From NCBI GenBank assembly GCA_965218555.1, contig OZ244625.1, positions 3,162,001 through 3,226,000 on the forward strand: a stretch of 64,000 nt of DNA, read 5' to 3'. The notes under the pieces were generated by a model. That model searched no databases. It saw nothing but the letters and a program-made list of their open reading frames with translations, and had not been told where the DNA came from. The DNA comes from JAPPLB01 sp965218555 (lineage in GTDB: Bacteria; Acidobacteriota; Terriglobia; Bryobacterales; UBA6623). This document shows, piece after piece, positions 25,030 to 34,555 of this stretch; the first letter of the stretch is position 1, and every line of letters begins with the position of its first letter. The translations under genes were made by a program, and so were the position numbers.

Positions 25030-26661
25030 TCATCCCCTGTCACGCTCACCACTACCCATCTCAAGCCATGGCAGAGCTGTGTATGCGGTTTGCACCGAGC
25101 CCTTTGCTGTCCTGGTGCTAAGGGGATATTCATCGGTGAACCGGAAGGAGTAGAGATCGGCGTCTTTGATCTCGAATAGGAGGCGGATAGGTAGGCCGGC
25201 AAGTTTGCCGACGTCGCGGTTGCCCTTCCAGGAGATGGTTCGGTCGAGTTCGTCGCCGTACTGAAGGTCGCAGTCATCCAACGTGAACCCCGGGATGGGG
25301 CGGCCGTAGTCTTCCTGGATCTCGACCCGGACGGTTCCGGCTGCGGATGTCGAGAAGTTGATCCCGAGACGGTTGCCTTCGAAACGTAGCGGTTTCGTGA
25401 GGCCCTCGCCGCCGGAAAGCGGCGCATTGACCGATACGAAGCCGTCAACCCGTAGGGTGTAGCGGCGCAGGCGATTGCCGTCTTTCTGGCGACCGGCCTC
25501 GCTGAGATAGAACGACAGTTCATTCGCCGCGCCCGGCAAATGGGATTTCGTCTCGACGATCCCCCAGTTCTGATACTTGTCGCCGTAGAACCAGCTTCCG
25601 GGGCGTTGCGGGCCGGGACGGACGAAGGACTCGGGCCACACGTCGAAGTTGAGCGCGTCGCGGCTGCTCATGAACATGGAATCGGTGAACGCCGTTCCGG
25701 AGCGTTGCGAAGCGCTGGCGACAAGCTCGCGGTATTCGCGCTGGGGCAGTTGTTTGGTGGATTCGGCCCAACCGTAGTCGGCGTAGCGCGTCGGGAAGCC
25801 CACGAAGATATGCGGCGCGCGGTAATAGGGGATGACGCCGTTGGTGTAGAGTTGCCCGCTGCGGCCAGGCGCGTAGATCAAGAAGACGGGTTTGGACCAG
25901 TGGATGAAGTCCTTCGAGGTGCAAGTGCGGATGTCGCGACCCTCTCGGAAATCGCGGACGTAGGCGCGGTACTCGCCGCGTAGCGAGTCCCAAAACGCGA
26001 GGTTCTGTGAGTCGAACGCGCCTTCAGTGATGACGGTTTCGTCGCGCATGAGCTTCCAGTGGATGGCGTCGGCAGACTCGAAGATGTAGAGGCCGTGTCC
26101 GAAGCCTCTTTTGTCGTTGGGGTTGAGCGACCTGCCATGGCCCATCGCCTTGTACTTGGCGTTAGCGGTGCGGTTGGGGTTGGTGTCGAGAAAAGGTGTG
26201 AAGTTGTGCGAACCGACGCCGTCCCAAATGATGTTGTTCTTCTTCGAACCGTCGAACTCGAGGATGTCGAGGTCGGGACGGGTCCAGTGGATGCCGTCGG
26301 AGCTCTCGGCGTAACAGACGACTTCTCGATGCACGTTCTCGCCCTTGCCCTGTGTGTAGACGATGTGCGTTCCGCGGTAGTACATGCGGTAGAGATCGCC
26401 GTCCTGAAAAACGGTCGTGTAGCCGCTGGAATTGCCTTCCCAAGGCTTGGTCCTTTCGAGCGAGACTTCGCGAGCGACCGGCCGGTGGAGAGTGCGGCGG
26501 GCGCCGCTGAGCCGGTCAATCAAATAGTCGTCAACGAACAGCTCACGCCGATCGGCGATGTCGATCGGGTTGGCCGCGGCGCCGATCAGCGGGAAGCGGC
26601 TTGATGCGAGACCCGCGGCGAGTTGGAGCCATTGGCGGCGGGTGGGGAGTGGGCCATGCAT
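25030..26661 (-). CDS. Exported five-bladed beta-propeller protein, glycosidase-like
   Basis: 543 residues from 26661 (MHGPLPTRRQWLQLAAGLASS, a Tat-like leader). The body reads as repeated blades with WTRPDLDILEFDGSKKNN, FESADAIHWKLMRDE and CTSKDFIHWSKPVF, the D-G/I-H-W pattern of GH32/43/130-type propellers. The start IADRRELFVDDYLIDRLSGARRTLHRPV is common in exported proteins of Planctomycetota and Acidobacteriota with no assigned function. A C-terminal beta-sandwich (GFVSVNAPLSGGEGLTKPLRFEGNRLGINFSTSAAGTVRVEI) follows. Probably acts on polysaccharide; the catalytic acids cannot be fixed by eye. It is divergent from the Nramp-like gene, 64 bases away. Confidence 0.7.
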   Translation of the reverse strand: MHGPLPTRRQWLQLAAGLASSRFPLIGAAANPIDIADRRELFVDDYLIDRLSGARRTLHRPVAREVSLERTKPWEGNSSGYTTVFQDGDLYRMYYRGTHIVYTQGKGENVHREVVCYAESSDGIHWTRPDLDILEFDGSKKNNIIWDGVGSHNFTPFLDTNPNRTANAKYKAMGHGRSLNPNDKRGFGHGLYIFESADAIHWKLMRDETVITEGAFDSQNLAFWDSLRGEYRAYVRDFREGRDIRTCTSKDFIHWSKPVFLIYAPGRSGQLYTNGVIPYYRAPHIFVGFPTRYADYGWAESTKQLPQREYRELVASASQRSGTAFTDSMFMSSRDALNFDVWPESFVRPGPQRPGSWFYGDKYQNWGIVETKSHLPGAANELSFYLSEAGRQKDGNRLRRYTLRVDGFVSVNAPLSGGEGLTKPLRFEGNRLGINFSTSAAGTVRVEIQEDYGRPIPGFTLDDCDLQYGDELDRTISWKGNRDVGKLAGLPIRLLFEIKDADLYSFRFTDEYPLSTRTAKGSVQTAYTALPWLEMGSGERDRG

Positions 26662-26725
26662 TGAGTTTGCTCCTGTTGGTTGATGCTCCGCTGTATGTGG
26701 TGTACTATTTCGCGAACGCATCCTC

Positions 26726-27979
26726 ATGAGTCCATCTGATAGTACACCTGCTTCGAGCTGGAAAAAACTGATTCGCTTCGCTGCCACGATCGCGCCCGGC
26801 ATTTTCATGATCGGGTACGTGATCGGCACGGGCAGCGTCACTACAATGGCGTCGGCCGGGGCGAGCTACGGCATGTCGCTGACGTGGACCCTCGTCTTCG
26901 CGTCGCTGTTTACGCACATCATGGTCGTGGCTCTGAGCCGCTTGACGATCCTCACGGGCGAAACAACGCTGTTCACTTTTCGGAACCACTTCGGTAGGCC
27001 GATCACGATCTTCCTGATCGGCTCTCTGATGATCACGCAACTGGCGTCGATCATCGGAGTGATGGCAATCGTCAGTGACGTAATGCGCGAATGGACCGCG
27101 CAGGTGACGGGCGGCGCGGGCGTGCCGCAAATCGTCTGGGCGGTGGGCTTTACGTTGTTGCTCCTGGGGCTCTACTGGCGGGGCCGACATGGGTTTTTTT
27201 TGAAAGTGCTGGCGATGTTCGTCACGATGATGGGTTTTGCATTCTTCATGACGGCTTTCATAGTGAAGCCTGATCCGTCCACTGTAGTCGAAGGGTTGAT
27301 CCCCAGCATTCCGGAAGTCGGCAACCCGGCGCTGCTGATCGCGGGAATGATCGGAACGACGATGGCGGGTGTGGTTTTGGTGACCCGTAGCGTGCTCGTG
27401 CAAGAGAAGGGTTGGACGACGAGTGATTTTCGCGAGGTTGTGCGCGACTCCGGCTTTTCGATGACGCTGCTGTTCTTCATCAACGCCGCGATCATGGCTT
27501 GCGCGGCCGGCACGCTGCATGTCCAAGGGATGGAGATCGAACGGGCGATCGACATGGTGCGCACGATCGAGCTGCTGCCGGCCGCGTCAGCGCTGTTCGT
27601 CTTCGGAATACTGGCCGCGGGGCTGTCCTCACTGTTCCCGAACTATTTGCTGGGACCGTGGCTCATCTCGGACTTCCTGGGCATCAAACGCGATATGAGC
27701 CGGATCTCCTTTCGCATCCTCGTCGTCGTCACTTCGTCCTTCGGATTGATCGTGCCCATCTTCGGCGGCAGCCCTGTCCAGATCATGATCGCCTCGCAGG
27801 CGTTGAGCCCGCTCGTGATGCCGTTGCTTGTGATTTTCACGTGGATCCTCATCAACAAGCAGCGCATCGCCGGGGAACACAAGCCCTCCTTGTTGCTGAA
27901 CTTCGGGATGGGGGTCACATTCATTTTCTCGACCTACATGCTCTACTTGGCGGCGATGGGTTTCCTGAACAGAGGATAG
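26726..27979 (+). CDS. Divergent Nramp/SLC11-fold transporter
   Basis: 417 residues with about eleven membrane helices. The fold is that of Nramp metal transporters (TIAPGIFMIGYVIGTGSVTTMASAGASYGMSLTW as helix 1; ALLIAGMIGTTMAGVVLVTRS as helix 6). The canonical helix-1 DPGN metal motif is replaced by GTGS and the helix-6 MPH by MAG, so the transition-metal site is not conserved. It may carry another ion or organic solute. Neighbouring genes are exported carbohydrate-related proteins, not metal genes. The start ATG at 26726 has only a weak ribosome site. Confidence 0.75.
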   Translation: MSPSDSTPASSWKKLIRFAATIAPGIFMIGYVIGTGSVTTMASAGASYGMSLTWTLVFASLFTHIMVVALSRLTILTGETTLFTFRNHFGRPITIFLIGSLMITQLASIIGVMAIVSDVMREWTAQVTGGAGVPQIVWAVGFTLLLLGLYWRGRHGFFLKVLAMFVTMMGFAFFMTAFIVKPDPSTVVEGLIPSIPEVGNPALLIAGMIGTTMAGVVLVTRSVLVQEKGWTTSDFREVVRDSGFSMTLLFFINAAIMACAAGTLHVQGMEIERAIDMVRTIELLPAASALFVFGILAAGLSSLFPNYLLGPWLISDFLGIKRDMSRISFRILVVVTSSFGLIVPIFGGSPVQIMIASQALSPLVMPLLVIFTWILINKQRIAGEHKPSLLLNFGMGVTFIFSTYMLYLAAMGFLNRG

Positions 27980-28502
27980 GGCTCAACACGAAAAGCCCGG
28001 ATGGCAAACTACCCCGGCTGCTGCTGCAACTTTCGTGGCAGTCAGCCGATGCGGTTCGGCGCTTGAGAGAGACAGTTCACTCCGTTGGCATGGCTTGCAG
28101 TCACCTTCGATCAGATGCCTTCAGCTCGCACGATGGTTGGTTATGCAAACGTCCGACGAGTTCTTGGTAACGGTCATTGGCTCGAAGGTGGTCCATCCAA
28201 GGCTCCACTTCAATTCAGACCACGCGGTCGGGCCCGCTCGTCGCGTGCCGTGTTGGCTAGCGGAAAGCGCCACCCTGGTTTTCCATCAAGGCGCAGGCCT
28301 GTCCCATTTCACAGGCTTACACGTACCGCTGCGTGACCGTGGCGCACTCTGGAAACTGACCCGGAGCAGGGGGCAACGACCGCAACTCATCGAGATCAAT
28401 CAGTCCCGGCGAAACAGCGAACGTCAGGGAATGAGGACCGCTGCATGGAGCCCGAGTTGCGCGGATGCCTCGTCCCGACAAGGAGCGGCCGTATTTGCGG
28501 CT
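27980..28502. other. Gene-free stretch between converging genes
   Basis: About 520 bases separating two convergent genes. Open frames here are short, or extend only because they oppose the 28503-30029 gene. I see no RNA gene, no T-run terminator and no repeat; it may be gene debris. Confidence 0.5.
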
Positions 28503-30029
28503 CTATCGCACCTCGATCAACGCGAAGCGACCGATCCGATCGACCCAGATTTCGGTCGCTTCGCCGCGCTTGACGGTTTTCAAGGGGCGTACTTGGCCGT
28601 CGGGCTCGTAGACCGTGGCGCGGCGGAAAACGCCATCGACGCGTGTGGGAAAGCCCTGGTCAAGTGGAGCGTCGTAGTTGACAAGGTGCACCTGAGCCGC
28701 GGTGCGGCCCGCCTCAAAAGTCGAACCGACGACCGTGGGCGCGTTCCAGAGGCGGACGTCGCGGGTCTGCACACCGATGAGATCGATCACATCCAAGGCG
28801 AACTCACTGGGATCGAGGATGGGATCGTGGTAGGCGACGATGCGGCCGTTGCCGAGCGAAAAGTGGTCGCGGTCCCTGTCGGAGCGGATTTTTGCGAAGC
28901 CTTTGGCGAGCCACCATTTCGGATTCTCGGCGCTGCCGGGCGCGGTGACCAGCAGGCCTCCCGCTCGCACGTAACCAAGGATTCTTCTGAGTACCTTGGC
29001 GCTGGGCTCGTCAAGATTGGCGTAGACGAACCCGCGCACCCGGCTTGGGTCGAGAACTGGGACATCCACAGCCGGATGGACGACAGGGAACAGACTGCGG
29101 CGATACATCAGGTTCAGAATCTCGCCGGATTCCGCCAGGGAACCGGCCGCGGCCGCGATGCGAGAGCGGTTCGGGCGTCGGATTTTTTTAGCGTTCTCCC
29201 GGAGGAATCGGGCGGTCCGACCGAGGGACTGCCAAGCTGATACCGCATCCTTGTCGTCTCGCAGCAAGGCGGCGCGGAAGTCGTCCGGAAGCGAGAGGAC
29301 GCAGTTGCCGCCTGCCAGAAACGATTCGACGAGTGCGACCTCAACCGATTCGTACGGTACCGCGCGGCCGCCGCTAATGCCAGCTGCTTTGTCGGGGCGG
29401 TAGCCGAGGACAGCGGGGCGATGTGGGAATATGCCGCGCATGTAGCCGATGAGATAAGGGTTGGTATCGAGCCAAGGTTCACGGCTGGCCGTCGCGACCT
29501 CCATGCCGCGTCCGGGGACATTGGGCGCTGCGCGGACCCCGGGCCACAGTCCTGACGCGAGGATGGGATAAGCGCCGCCGACGTCCCAGGCAATCTGTTC
29601 GCGGTCGAGAAAGACGAGCAAATCATAATCGCCCGGTTCGGCCGCGAAGTCCCGCAACGTTTGGGCCGAATGAAAAGCGCCGGCGGCGGTTACGGCGATT
29701 CCTTGGAAACCGGCTTCTCGGGCCGAGGCGACAGACTGTCGAGCGGTCTCGAGGCTATCGACGACGCCCAACTCGGCGATCGGCGTCAGGCCGGCTTGAC
29801 GAGCCTCGGCGGCGAGAGCCTCCGACGCTTCCGAGCCGGGCCAGGCCAGCAGGACACTCGTCCAGCCGGCTTGTTGCAGCAGCTCGATTTGCGATTGGGC
29901 CGATCTTTCCCAGGGTGTCCAGCGGCCGATGATTTCGCTGTTCGGGTTGAATTCGGCGCGGAGGGCGGCCGGGCAGAGCAGAGTGAGCAGCAGATTCAAC
30001 CACGATAATTTGAAGGCACGACTCGTCAC
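28503..30029 (-). CDS. Secreted protein of unknown function
   Basis: 508 residues with a signal peptide (KLSWLNLLLTLLCPAALRAEF). The N-terminal half alternates helices and strands like a TIM barrel (WTSVLLAWPGSEASEALAAEARQAGLTPIAEL, GFQGIAVTAAGAFHSAQTL, YDLLVFLDREQIAW). The C-terminal half contains a GATase-like segment (VRAGGLLVTAPGSAENPKWW, GNGRIVAYHDPILDPSEF) and a final beta domain (VHLVNYDAPLDQGF), a plan seen in putative glycosidases of these bacteria. No catalytic residues can be named. It is monocistronic and faces away from the small gene at 30096. Confidence 0.7.
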   Translation of the reverse strand: MTSRAFKLSWLNLLLTLLCPAALRAEFNPNSEIIGRWTPWERSAQSQIELLQQAGWTSVLLAWPGSEASEALAAEARQAGLTPIAELGVVDSLETARQSVASAREAGFQGIAVTAAGAFHSAQTLRDFAAEPGDYDLLVFLDREQIAWDVGGAYPILASGLWPGVRAAPNVPGRGMEVATASREPWLDTNPYLIGYMRGIFPHRPAVLGYRPDKAAGISGGRAVPYESVEVALVESFLAGGNCVLSLPDDFRAALLRDDKDAVSAWQSLGRTARFLRENAKKIRRPNRSRIAAAAGSLAESGEILNLMYRRSLFPVVHPAVDVPVLDPSRVRGFVYANLDEPSAKVLRRILGYVRAGGLLVTAPGSAENPKWWLAKGFAKIRSDRDRDHFSLGNGRIVAYHDPILDPSEFALDVIDLIGVQTRDVRLWNAPTVVGSTFEAGRTAAQVHLVNYDAPLDQGFPTRVDGVFRRATVYEPDGQVRPLKTVKRGEATEIWVDRIGRFALIEVR

Positions 30030-30095
30030 GGCTTCGCTGCCAGTTTATACAATAGCGGCGCGTCGGGATTCGTTTTGTGATCGGAGAGCCGACTG

Positions 30096-30404
30096 TTGAG
30101 TTTCGAGGACCTCTTCCTGCGTTGGGATTGGCGTCCGATTCCGGGTTGTCCGGGCCGCTACTCGCTCTCGCCCGACTTGTTTTCAGGAGAACCGGAACGG
30201 TTATTGAATGAGACCTGTGCCGTCCGTGAGTTTCAGAGCGGAAAAGCGCCCGACCCAGTATCGGTAGCAGCGATTGACGGCGGTGGCCTGATCAGTTATC
30301 GCAAGCTGGATGGCCGTTTCATCCACACGCTCAACACTCCGGAAGGGTTAAAGCGGAGGCTGTGTCAACTCGAAATCGACCTGAATCTCGCATTACCGAG
30401 CTGA
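30096..30404 (+). CDS. Small protein of unknown function, RWDWRPIPGCPGRY motif
   Basis: 102 residues, starting at TTG (no ATG is available before the motif). The N-terminal LRWDWRPIPGCPGRYSL looks like a conserved core, with tryptophans, prolines and one cysteine. The rest is mixed alpha/beta with a helical end (TPEGLKRRLCQLEIDLNLAL). There is no signal or membrane segment. It converges with the 59-residue gene at 30437. Confidence 0.6.
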   Translation: MSFEDLFLRWDWRPIPGCPGRYSLSPDLFSGEPERLLNETCAVREFQSGKAPDPVSVAAIDGGGLISYRKLDGRFIHTLNTPEGLKRRLCQLEIDLNLALPS

Positions 30405-30436
30405 CTGTCCCGGATTGAGTCGCTTGGGCAACGACT

Positions 30437-30616
30437 CTACTGAATGATGACGTTGCCGTCCTCGTCGAGCCATGCAATATCGTCGTCTTTGGTCTTCACT
30501 TTGGACTCTTTTTCCACTTTTCGCTGAGCCCGCTTCTCGGCCTTCTCGCGCTGCTTCTCTTGACGAGCGAGCTCTTTAAGCCGCTTCTGGAAGGTTGTGT
30601 TCGATCGACTTGCCAT
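30437..30616 (-). CDS. 59-residue basic coiled-coil protein
   Basis: Start at 30616 is fixed by the ribosome site GGGAGGG 7 bases upstream; a longer frame to 30784 lacks one. The sequence MASRSNTTFQKRLKELARQEKQ is followed by a lysine/glutamate helix to about residue 45, then an acidic end DDDIAWLDEDGNVIIQ. Such short proteins occur widely in Acidobacteriota and Deltaproteobacteria; no function is known. Possibly RNA or ribosome associated by charge, which is inference. Confidence 0.7.
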   Translation of the reverse strand: MASRSNTTFQKRLKELARQEKQREKAEKRAQRKVEKESKVKTKDDDIAWLDEDGNVIIQ

Positions 30617-30877
30617 AGTATCCCTCCCTTTCAGCGTGTACAGCCGAAGGTCTGCTTTTCGCGGAAAGCTTGTTCCTCCACCGGCATGGACAAAGGACCG
30701 CTTCCTCCTAGCGGAGACGGGCTTCCCCCCTGTTTGCGGCCTCGTGCGGGGCCTCGTGAGCGTAAAATACAGCCGACCGCCCAACGATCGAGCACCAAGC
30801 GGCCCGTTGCTTTATTGCTTTACTCAGATGTCCGGTGATTCCCTCTCAGTGTAACGCTTTCGGAACGGAGATTCATC

Positions 30878-31321
30878 TCAGGTGCCCGTGGAGCCGAAAC
30901 CTCCTTCGCCGCGACTTGATTCGGGGAGGCTTTCTTCGACTCGCCAGCGCACGGCCGTATAGGAGCCGATGACCAGTTGAGCGATCCGGTCGCCGGGCCG
31001 GACGGTGTATGGCTCATGGCCGTGGTTGATGAGCAGGACTCGGATCTCGCTGCGGTAACCAGGATCGATCGTGCCGGGGCTGTTGAGAAGAGCGATCCCG
31101 AACTTCCGGGCAAGGCCGCTTCTTGGTCGTACTTGGCCCTCGTAGCCGGCCGGGATGGCGATGGCGAGTCCGGTCCCCACGCCGGCCCAGCCTTGGGGCG
31201 GGAGGGTCACTTCCTCCACTGAATAGAGATCGAGCCCGACATCTTCCTCGGGGCCGTGAGCCGATGTCGGCAGCCGCGCATCGGGGCGAAGTCGCCTGAT
31301 CGATATATCGAGAAGGTTCAT
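30878..31321 (-). CDS. dut: dUTP diphosphatase
   Basis: 147 residues from 31321. All five trimeric dUTPase motifs are present in order: EDVGLDLYS (1), RPRSGLARKFG (2), GTIDPGYRSEIRVLLIN (3, with catalytic Asp and uracil-binding Tyr), RPGDRIAQLVI (4) and RGEGGFGSTG (5, phosphate cap). It hydrolyses dUTP to dUMP and keeps uracil out of DNA. Length is normal. No obvious operon partner. Confidence 0.95.
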   Translation of the reverse strand: MNLLDISIRRLRPDARLPTSAHGPEEDVGLDLYSVEEVTLPPQGWAGVGTGLAIAIPAGYEGQVRPRSGLARKFGIALLNSPGTIDPGYRSEIRVLLINHGHEPYTVRPGDRIAQLVIGSYTAVRWRVEESLPESSRGEGGFGSTGT

Positions 31322-31540
31322 TCCTGAGCAGCCGGATGGAGCCACTGAGTATAGGCGGATCGACCGTCGTGCTCAATCCTTCATCTCCGCCCGGATACAG
31401 CGAGCGAGGTGATGATCCGGTGGGCGTTGCGTGCAGTCCGAGTCGGGCTTCACCGACGGCTCGGATGTCTTGCTGGATCGGGCGGTTCCTGTCGGCCGGC
31501 GCCGCCTTCCGCTATTCAAGTTGCAGTAATCCGGTCATCC

Positions 31541-31570
31541 TTGACATGCATCAAGAGGCGGCCCTAGACT
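31541..31570 (+). promoter_or_regulatory. Sigma-70-type promoter of tRNA-Gly
   Basis: TTGACA at 31541-31546 is a perfect -35; TAGACT at 31565-31570 is a 4-of-6 -10 at 18-base spacing. Predicted start about 31577, seven bases before the mature tRNA. Confidence 0.7.
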
Positions 31571-31583
31571 GAGGATCGCACGG

Positions 31584-31659
31584 GCGGGAGTAACTCAGTT
31601 GGTAGAGTGCGACCTTGCCAAGGTCGATGTCGCGGGTTCGAGTCCCGTCTCCCGCTCCA
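31584..31659 (+). tRNA. tRNA-Gly (GCC)
   Basis: 76 nt. The acceptor stem gcgggag pairs with ctcccgc, the anticodon loop is ttGCCaa, the T-arm has ggttcgagtcc, and CCA is encoded. All stems pair. Confidence 0.97.
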
Positions 31660-31813
31660 AAAAGTTCCGGCAATAAAACCCTGGAGCGACCGAGGTTCGG
31701 GCTTTCCTGGCGCCGGGTCTTCGGTGTCGATGTCGCATCGCCTTTGGCCGTGAATGGTGGAGGGCCGTGACACCACGGCCTGCCTGAACGGGACTAGTGG
31801 AATCCTGTCTTGG

Positions 31814-31888
<75 letters not shown>

Positions 31889-31945
31889 ACTCCAAGTCCG
31901 TTTGTTTCCATCGTAAGTATCCTGCTATCAATAGCTTGGGCTTCT

Positions 31946-31973
31946 CTGCTGCCGCGACGGTAGACGGCAGCAG
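31946..31973 (+). terminator. Stem-loop downstream of tRNA-Cys
   Basis: A 9-bp perfect stem (ctgctgccg / cggcagcag) with a 10-base loop, 58 bases past tRNA-Cys. There is no T-run, so it could be a weak terminator, a processing signal or part of an old attachment site. Confidence 0.4.
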
Positions 31974-32028
31974 ACGACACTCACGACAGCTTAAGACACC
32001 TATTCCGAGATAGACCCGGGACGGATTC
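31972..32028. repeat. Direct repeat, left copy
   Basis: Begins agacgacac and ends with attccgagatagac plus ggacggattc. The 27-base core (32002-32028) matches 34333-34359 at about 23 positions, with weaker similarity across the whole 57 bases. It borders the integrase remnant and serine hydrolase segment. Confidence 0.6.
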
Positions 32029-32044
32029 AGGGCAGTCTCACTGG

Positions 32045-32386
32045 ACTACCTCGTTGTGCTCTACGCTTGAACGGCTGCGTTCGAAGGCCTTCATTGCGGC
32101 TTTAATTGTCCTCATCGATGTGAACGTAGCGGAGTAACGTCTTGAGGCACACTTGACCCAGGACGCGGCGGAGCGACTCGATATCCTTGGTCGCGCGGTA
32201 GAAGGGAGTAGCGAAGGTGTGGCTGCTATTCCGAGCTCGGAATACGCGCCACAATTTAACAACGCCACTCAGGTCTGATTTTCCCGACTTGGCTGTGGAG
32301 AGCCGATCTTCAGATCCGCCCTGACGGCCAAGTACTGATCCAGGTGATCCAGGTGGCTGGGATGCCCTCAAACGGCAGTGGCGCAT
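32045..32386 (-). pseudogene. Remnant of a tyrosine recombinase/integrase C-terminus
   Basis: The frame at 32386-32102 contains SSHTFATPFYRATKDIESL, LRRVLGQVCLKTLLRYVHI and DEDN, the box-II region of phage-type integrases. The usual RHTFAT arginine is Ser here, LGH is LGQ, and the nucleophile tyrosine (LRYVHI) remains. After a stop and frame change the usual tail continues as AAMKAFERS. No N-terminal half exists, so it is dead. It lies 150 bases from tRNA-Cys, a classical integration site. Confidence 0.7.
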
Positions 32387-32397
32387 CGCAGCCGCCT

Positions 32398-33903
32398 TCA
32401 GCTCTCGGGAACAGCTTCCATGAGCAGCGTCAAGGCGTTTTTTAGGCCCTCGTTACCTGGTCTTGAGCCTTTGTAGTGTCCTAGGCGCACGACGACCAGG
32501 TCGTGGGAGGGAATGATAAACGTTTTCTGGTTTCCGGCTCCCGCCATGTAGTACGCGTCTTTCGGAATCGGGTAGGCGCCCCTACTGTTGATCCAAAAAA
32601 AGCCGCCATAGATGGGACGGCCGTCGGCCTCCCACGCGGGCGCCGGCGTGCTGACGAATTCCACGAAGCCTTCCGGAAGGATACGCTCGCCTCGCCAAAC
32701 ACCGTCTTGCAGGTACAGGTTGCCGAGACGCGCCCAGTCTCGACCTGTTCCGAACTCATAGCCTTGGATCAGAAAGTTCCCGTAGGGGTCGGTCTCCATC
32801 ACCATGTCACGAATGCCGATCTTGTCGAAGAGTTCCCGCTGGGGGAAGGAGTGGTACTCTTCCCCGCGTCCTTCGACGCCGAGCCGCACCAGATAGTTCG
32901 TCAGGACGGGATCACAGTTCCGGTAGCGTCCGATCGTATTCGGCGGCCACTGCTGCGGCCTCGTCGCGGCCCATTTGAACGAGTCCATCCCGCCTGTGTA
33001 GAGATAGAGATGGTCGGGGTATCCCATGGCAGAATCATATTCCGGATCCCCACGGTTTACGCAGCGGATCCCGCTCGACATCCGCAGGATGTCGGCAATT
33101 CGGATCTCTGCCCGTGGATCCCCTTCTTGTTGCCATTCCGGGACAGGCGCCGGCTCCCAGAGGTCGTAGACCCCTTGCTGAATCAGAACGCCCATCAGCG
33201 TCGCGGTCAAGCTCTTGCCCATCGACCAGCTTTCCAGTGGCGTGTGAAGGTCTAGCCCGTCGCGGTAGCGTTCAGCGATAAGACGTCCTTTCCAGGTGAC
33301 GACGAAGGCGGCGGTCATGCCCTCGGCCGGCTCGAAGGCGGCCTGGACGGCGGCCCGGACCTTCGCTTCATCGAGCTCAGCCGGAAACGGTTCGTCGGGT
33401 AGCACGTCACCCATCGGCCACGGCTGCATGTCGGGATCGGGAAGCGAGCTCGTCACATCGATGGCCTCGAAAAAGAGTCCATCCTCCCCGAGAGGAAACG
33501 TGACGCAGCCTTGATCGCCGAGGTATTTAGCCGTACGCACCACGCCGTCCGGGAGCGTCAGGCGCACCAACTTCTTCTCCATGTCGACCTCGCGCTTCGT
33601 TACTTTCGAGCGCTGGTCGTAGTGGCTCGTGAAGTAGCCGATGTTCTCGGCGGCAAAATCGGCGTCGAGTCCTGTGACGAACACAGCCGAGCACAGGATC
33701 TTCGCGAAACCCGCGGTGTGATGATGGAGAGGGTCACCTGGAGGGCCTACCCACTCCGTGGGCAGCTCGAAGGACTTGGCACGGGCCACGAGCGCATCGA
33801 CTTCTGAACCCCTGTTGTAGGACGAGGACGACGTTTTCTCGTTCACGCAGGCGAGTAGGACGAGCAACAGGATCAAGATTGCGGCAAGGCTCAATCGACT
33901 CAT
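32398..33903 (-). CDS. Beta-lactamase-fold serine hydrolase lipoprotein
   Basis: 501 residues with a lipoprotein signal (LLVLLACVNEK). The class C/NylB serine-hydrolase fold is marked by LESWSMGKSLTATLMG (SxxK, nucleophile near residue 226), YRNCDPVLTNYL (YxN) and a late GAGNQKTFIIPSHDLVVVRLG. The first 160 residues form an extra N-terminal domain seen in 6-aminohexanoate-hydrolase-like or esterase-like proteins. It probably hydrolyses amide or ester bonds in the periplasm; true beta-lactamase activity is unlikely. The ribosome site gaggag precedes the ATG. It lies inside the segment between direct repeats, so it may have been acquired. Confidence 0.85.
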   Translation of the reverse strand: MSRLSLAAILILLLVLLACVNEKTSSSSYNRGSEVDALVARAKSFELPTEWVGPPGDPLHHHTAGFAKILCSAVFVTGLDADFAAENIGYFTSHYDQRSKVTKREVDMEKKLVRLTLPDGVVRTAKYLGDQGCVTFPLGEDGLFFEAIDVTSSLPDPDMQPWPMGDVLPDEPFPAELDEAKVRAAVQAAFEPAEGMTAAFVVTWKGRLIAERYRDGLDLHTPLESWSMGKSLTATLMGVLIQQGVYDLWEPAPVPEWQQEGDPRAEIRIADILRMSSGIRCVNRGDPEYDSAMGYPDHLYLYTGGMDSFKWAATRPQQWPPNTIGRYRNCDPVLTNYLVRLGVEGRGEEYHSFPQRELFDKIGIRDMVMETDPYGNFLIQGYEFGTGRDWARLGNLYLQDGVWRGERILPEGFVEFVSTPAPAWEADGRPIYGGFFWINSRGAYPIPKDAYYMAGAGNQKTFIIPSHDLVVVRLGHYKGSRPGNEGLKNALTLLMEAVPES

Positions 33904-34555
33904 GATTCATACTCCTCATCTCGCTGGAAGCATACTACCCTGTCCGACAACGGACGATCTGGTCGCACTTCGTGGTCTTCGGGGTCATTGAAGCAAGAGG
34001 GCGGCCGGTCGCTCAGCTTTGTCAAGGTAAATCCCCAGCACATGCGATTCAATTCTAGGCCATTGGTATTCTGCCACCACAAATTCCGGTGGTGGTACTC
34101 GGGTAGTAGAGCGTATTCGCGAGTATGTTGCGGCGAGAAAACCCGCAGGGTCTCTCCGAGACCGGCGCTACCCTGCTGGTCCCTGATTGTGCTGCCGACG
34201 CGGCCCCACGGAATTGAGATTACAGTGTCCGTTCTGGCTGTATAGTTCATAAAAAATCAGTAGCTCAGGTTTTCTCTGGTGTTCCAGGAGATGGCATCGG
34301 AAGACGACACCGTAGGACCGTTTCAGGCGTCCATTCCGAGATAGATCCAGGACGGAATCTGCTGACTTGCGGCACTCCTTTTCGGGTGCGTTGACAATCC
34401 CGGAATTGGTCAGATGTTTGTCGGCACGGCTGCTGCAGGAACGTCCGGAACGGTGTTCCGGCCGGTGAAATGCAATACTTACCCATATTGTGTTTCTTAA
34501 ACGCCGGAAGTCTGGTCACGACGGTGGGCCGATGTAGCTCGCAGCTTCTGGAACT
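33904..34555. other. Intergenic region with doubtful ORF
   Basis: 650 bases. An open frame of 116 codons on the minus strand (34250-33900) overlaps the serine hydrolase start and resembles nothing I know; its codon use and composition look random. The second direct repeat lies within. No RNA gene is seen. Probably gene debris. Confidence 0.5.
34302..34359. repeat. Direct repeat, right copy
   Basis: Counterpart of 31972-32028, in the same orientation. Read on the minus strand both copies would encode a SVxxLSRNxxLKxS stretch, so they may be two decayed copies of one coding sequence and not a short attachment site. Confidence 0.6.

Noticed and set aside
28035..29240. 401-codon plus-strand frame
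   Set aside because: Most of it is antisense to the secreted protein at 28503-30029, which has a signal peptide and coherent fold pattern.
33900..34250. 116-codon minus-strand frame
   Set aside because: No recognisable motif, no ribosome site, and it overlaps the serine hydrolase start; kept only as a note in the intergenic entry.
32002..34359. Direct repeats as attachment sites attL/attR
   Set aside because: They do not contain tRNA sequence, are diverged, and may be decayed coding sequence; an attachment site was not claimed.
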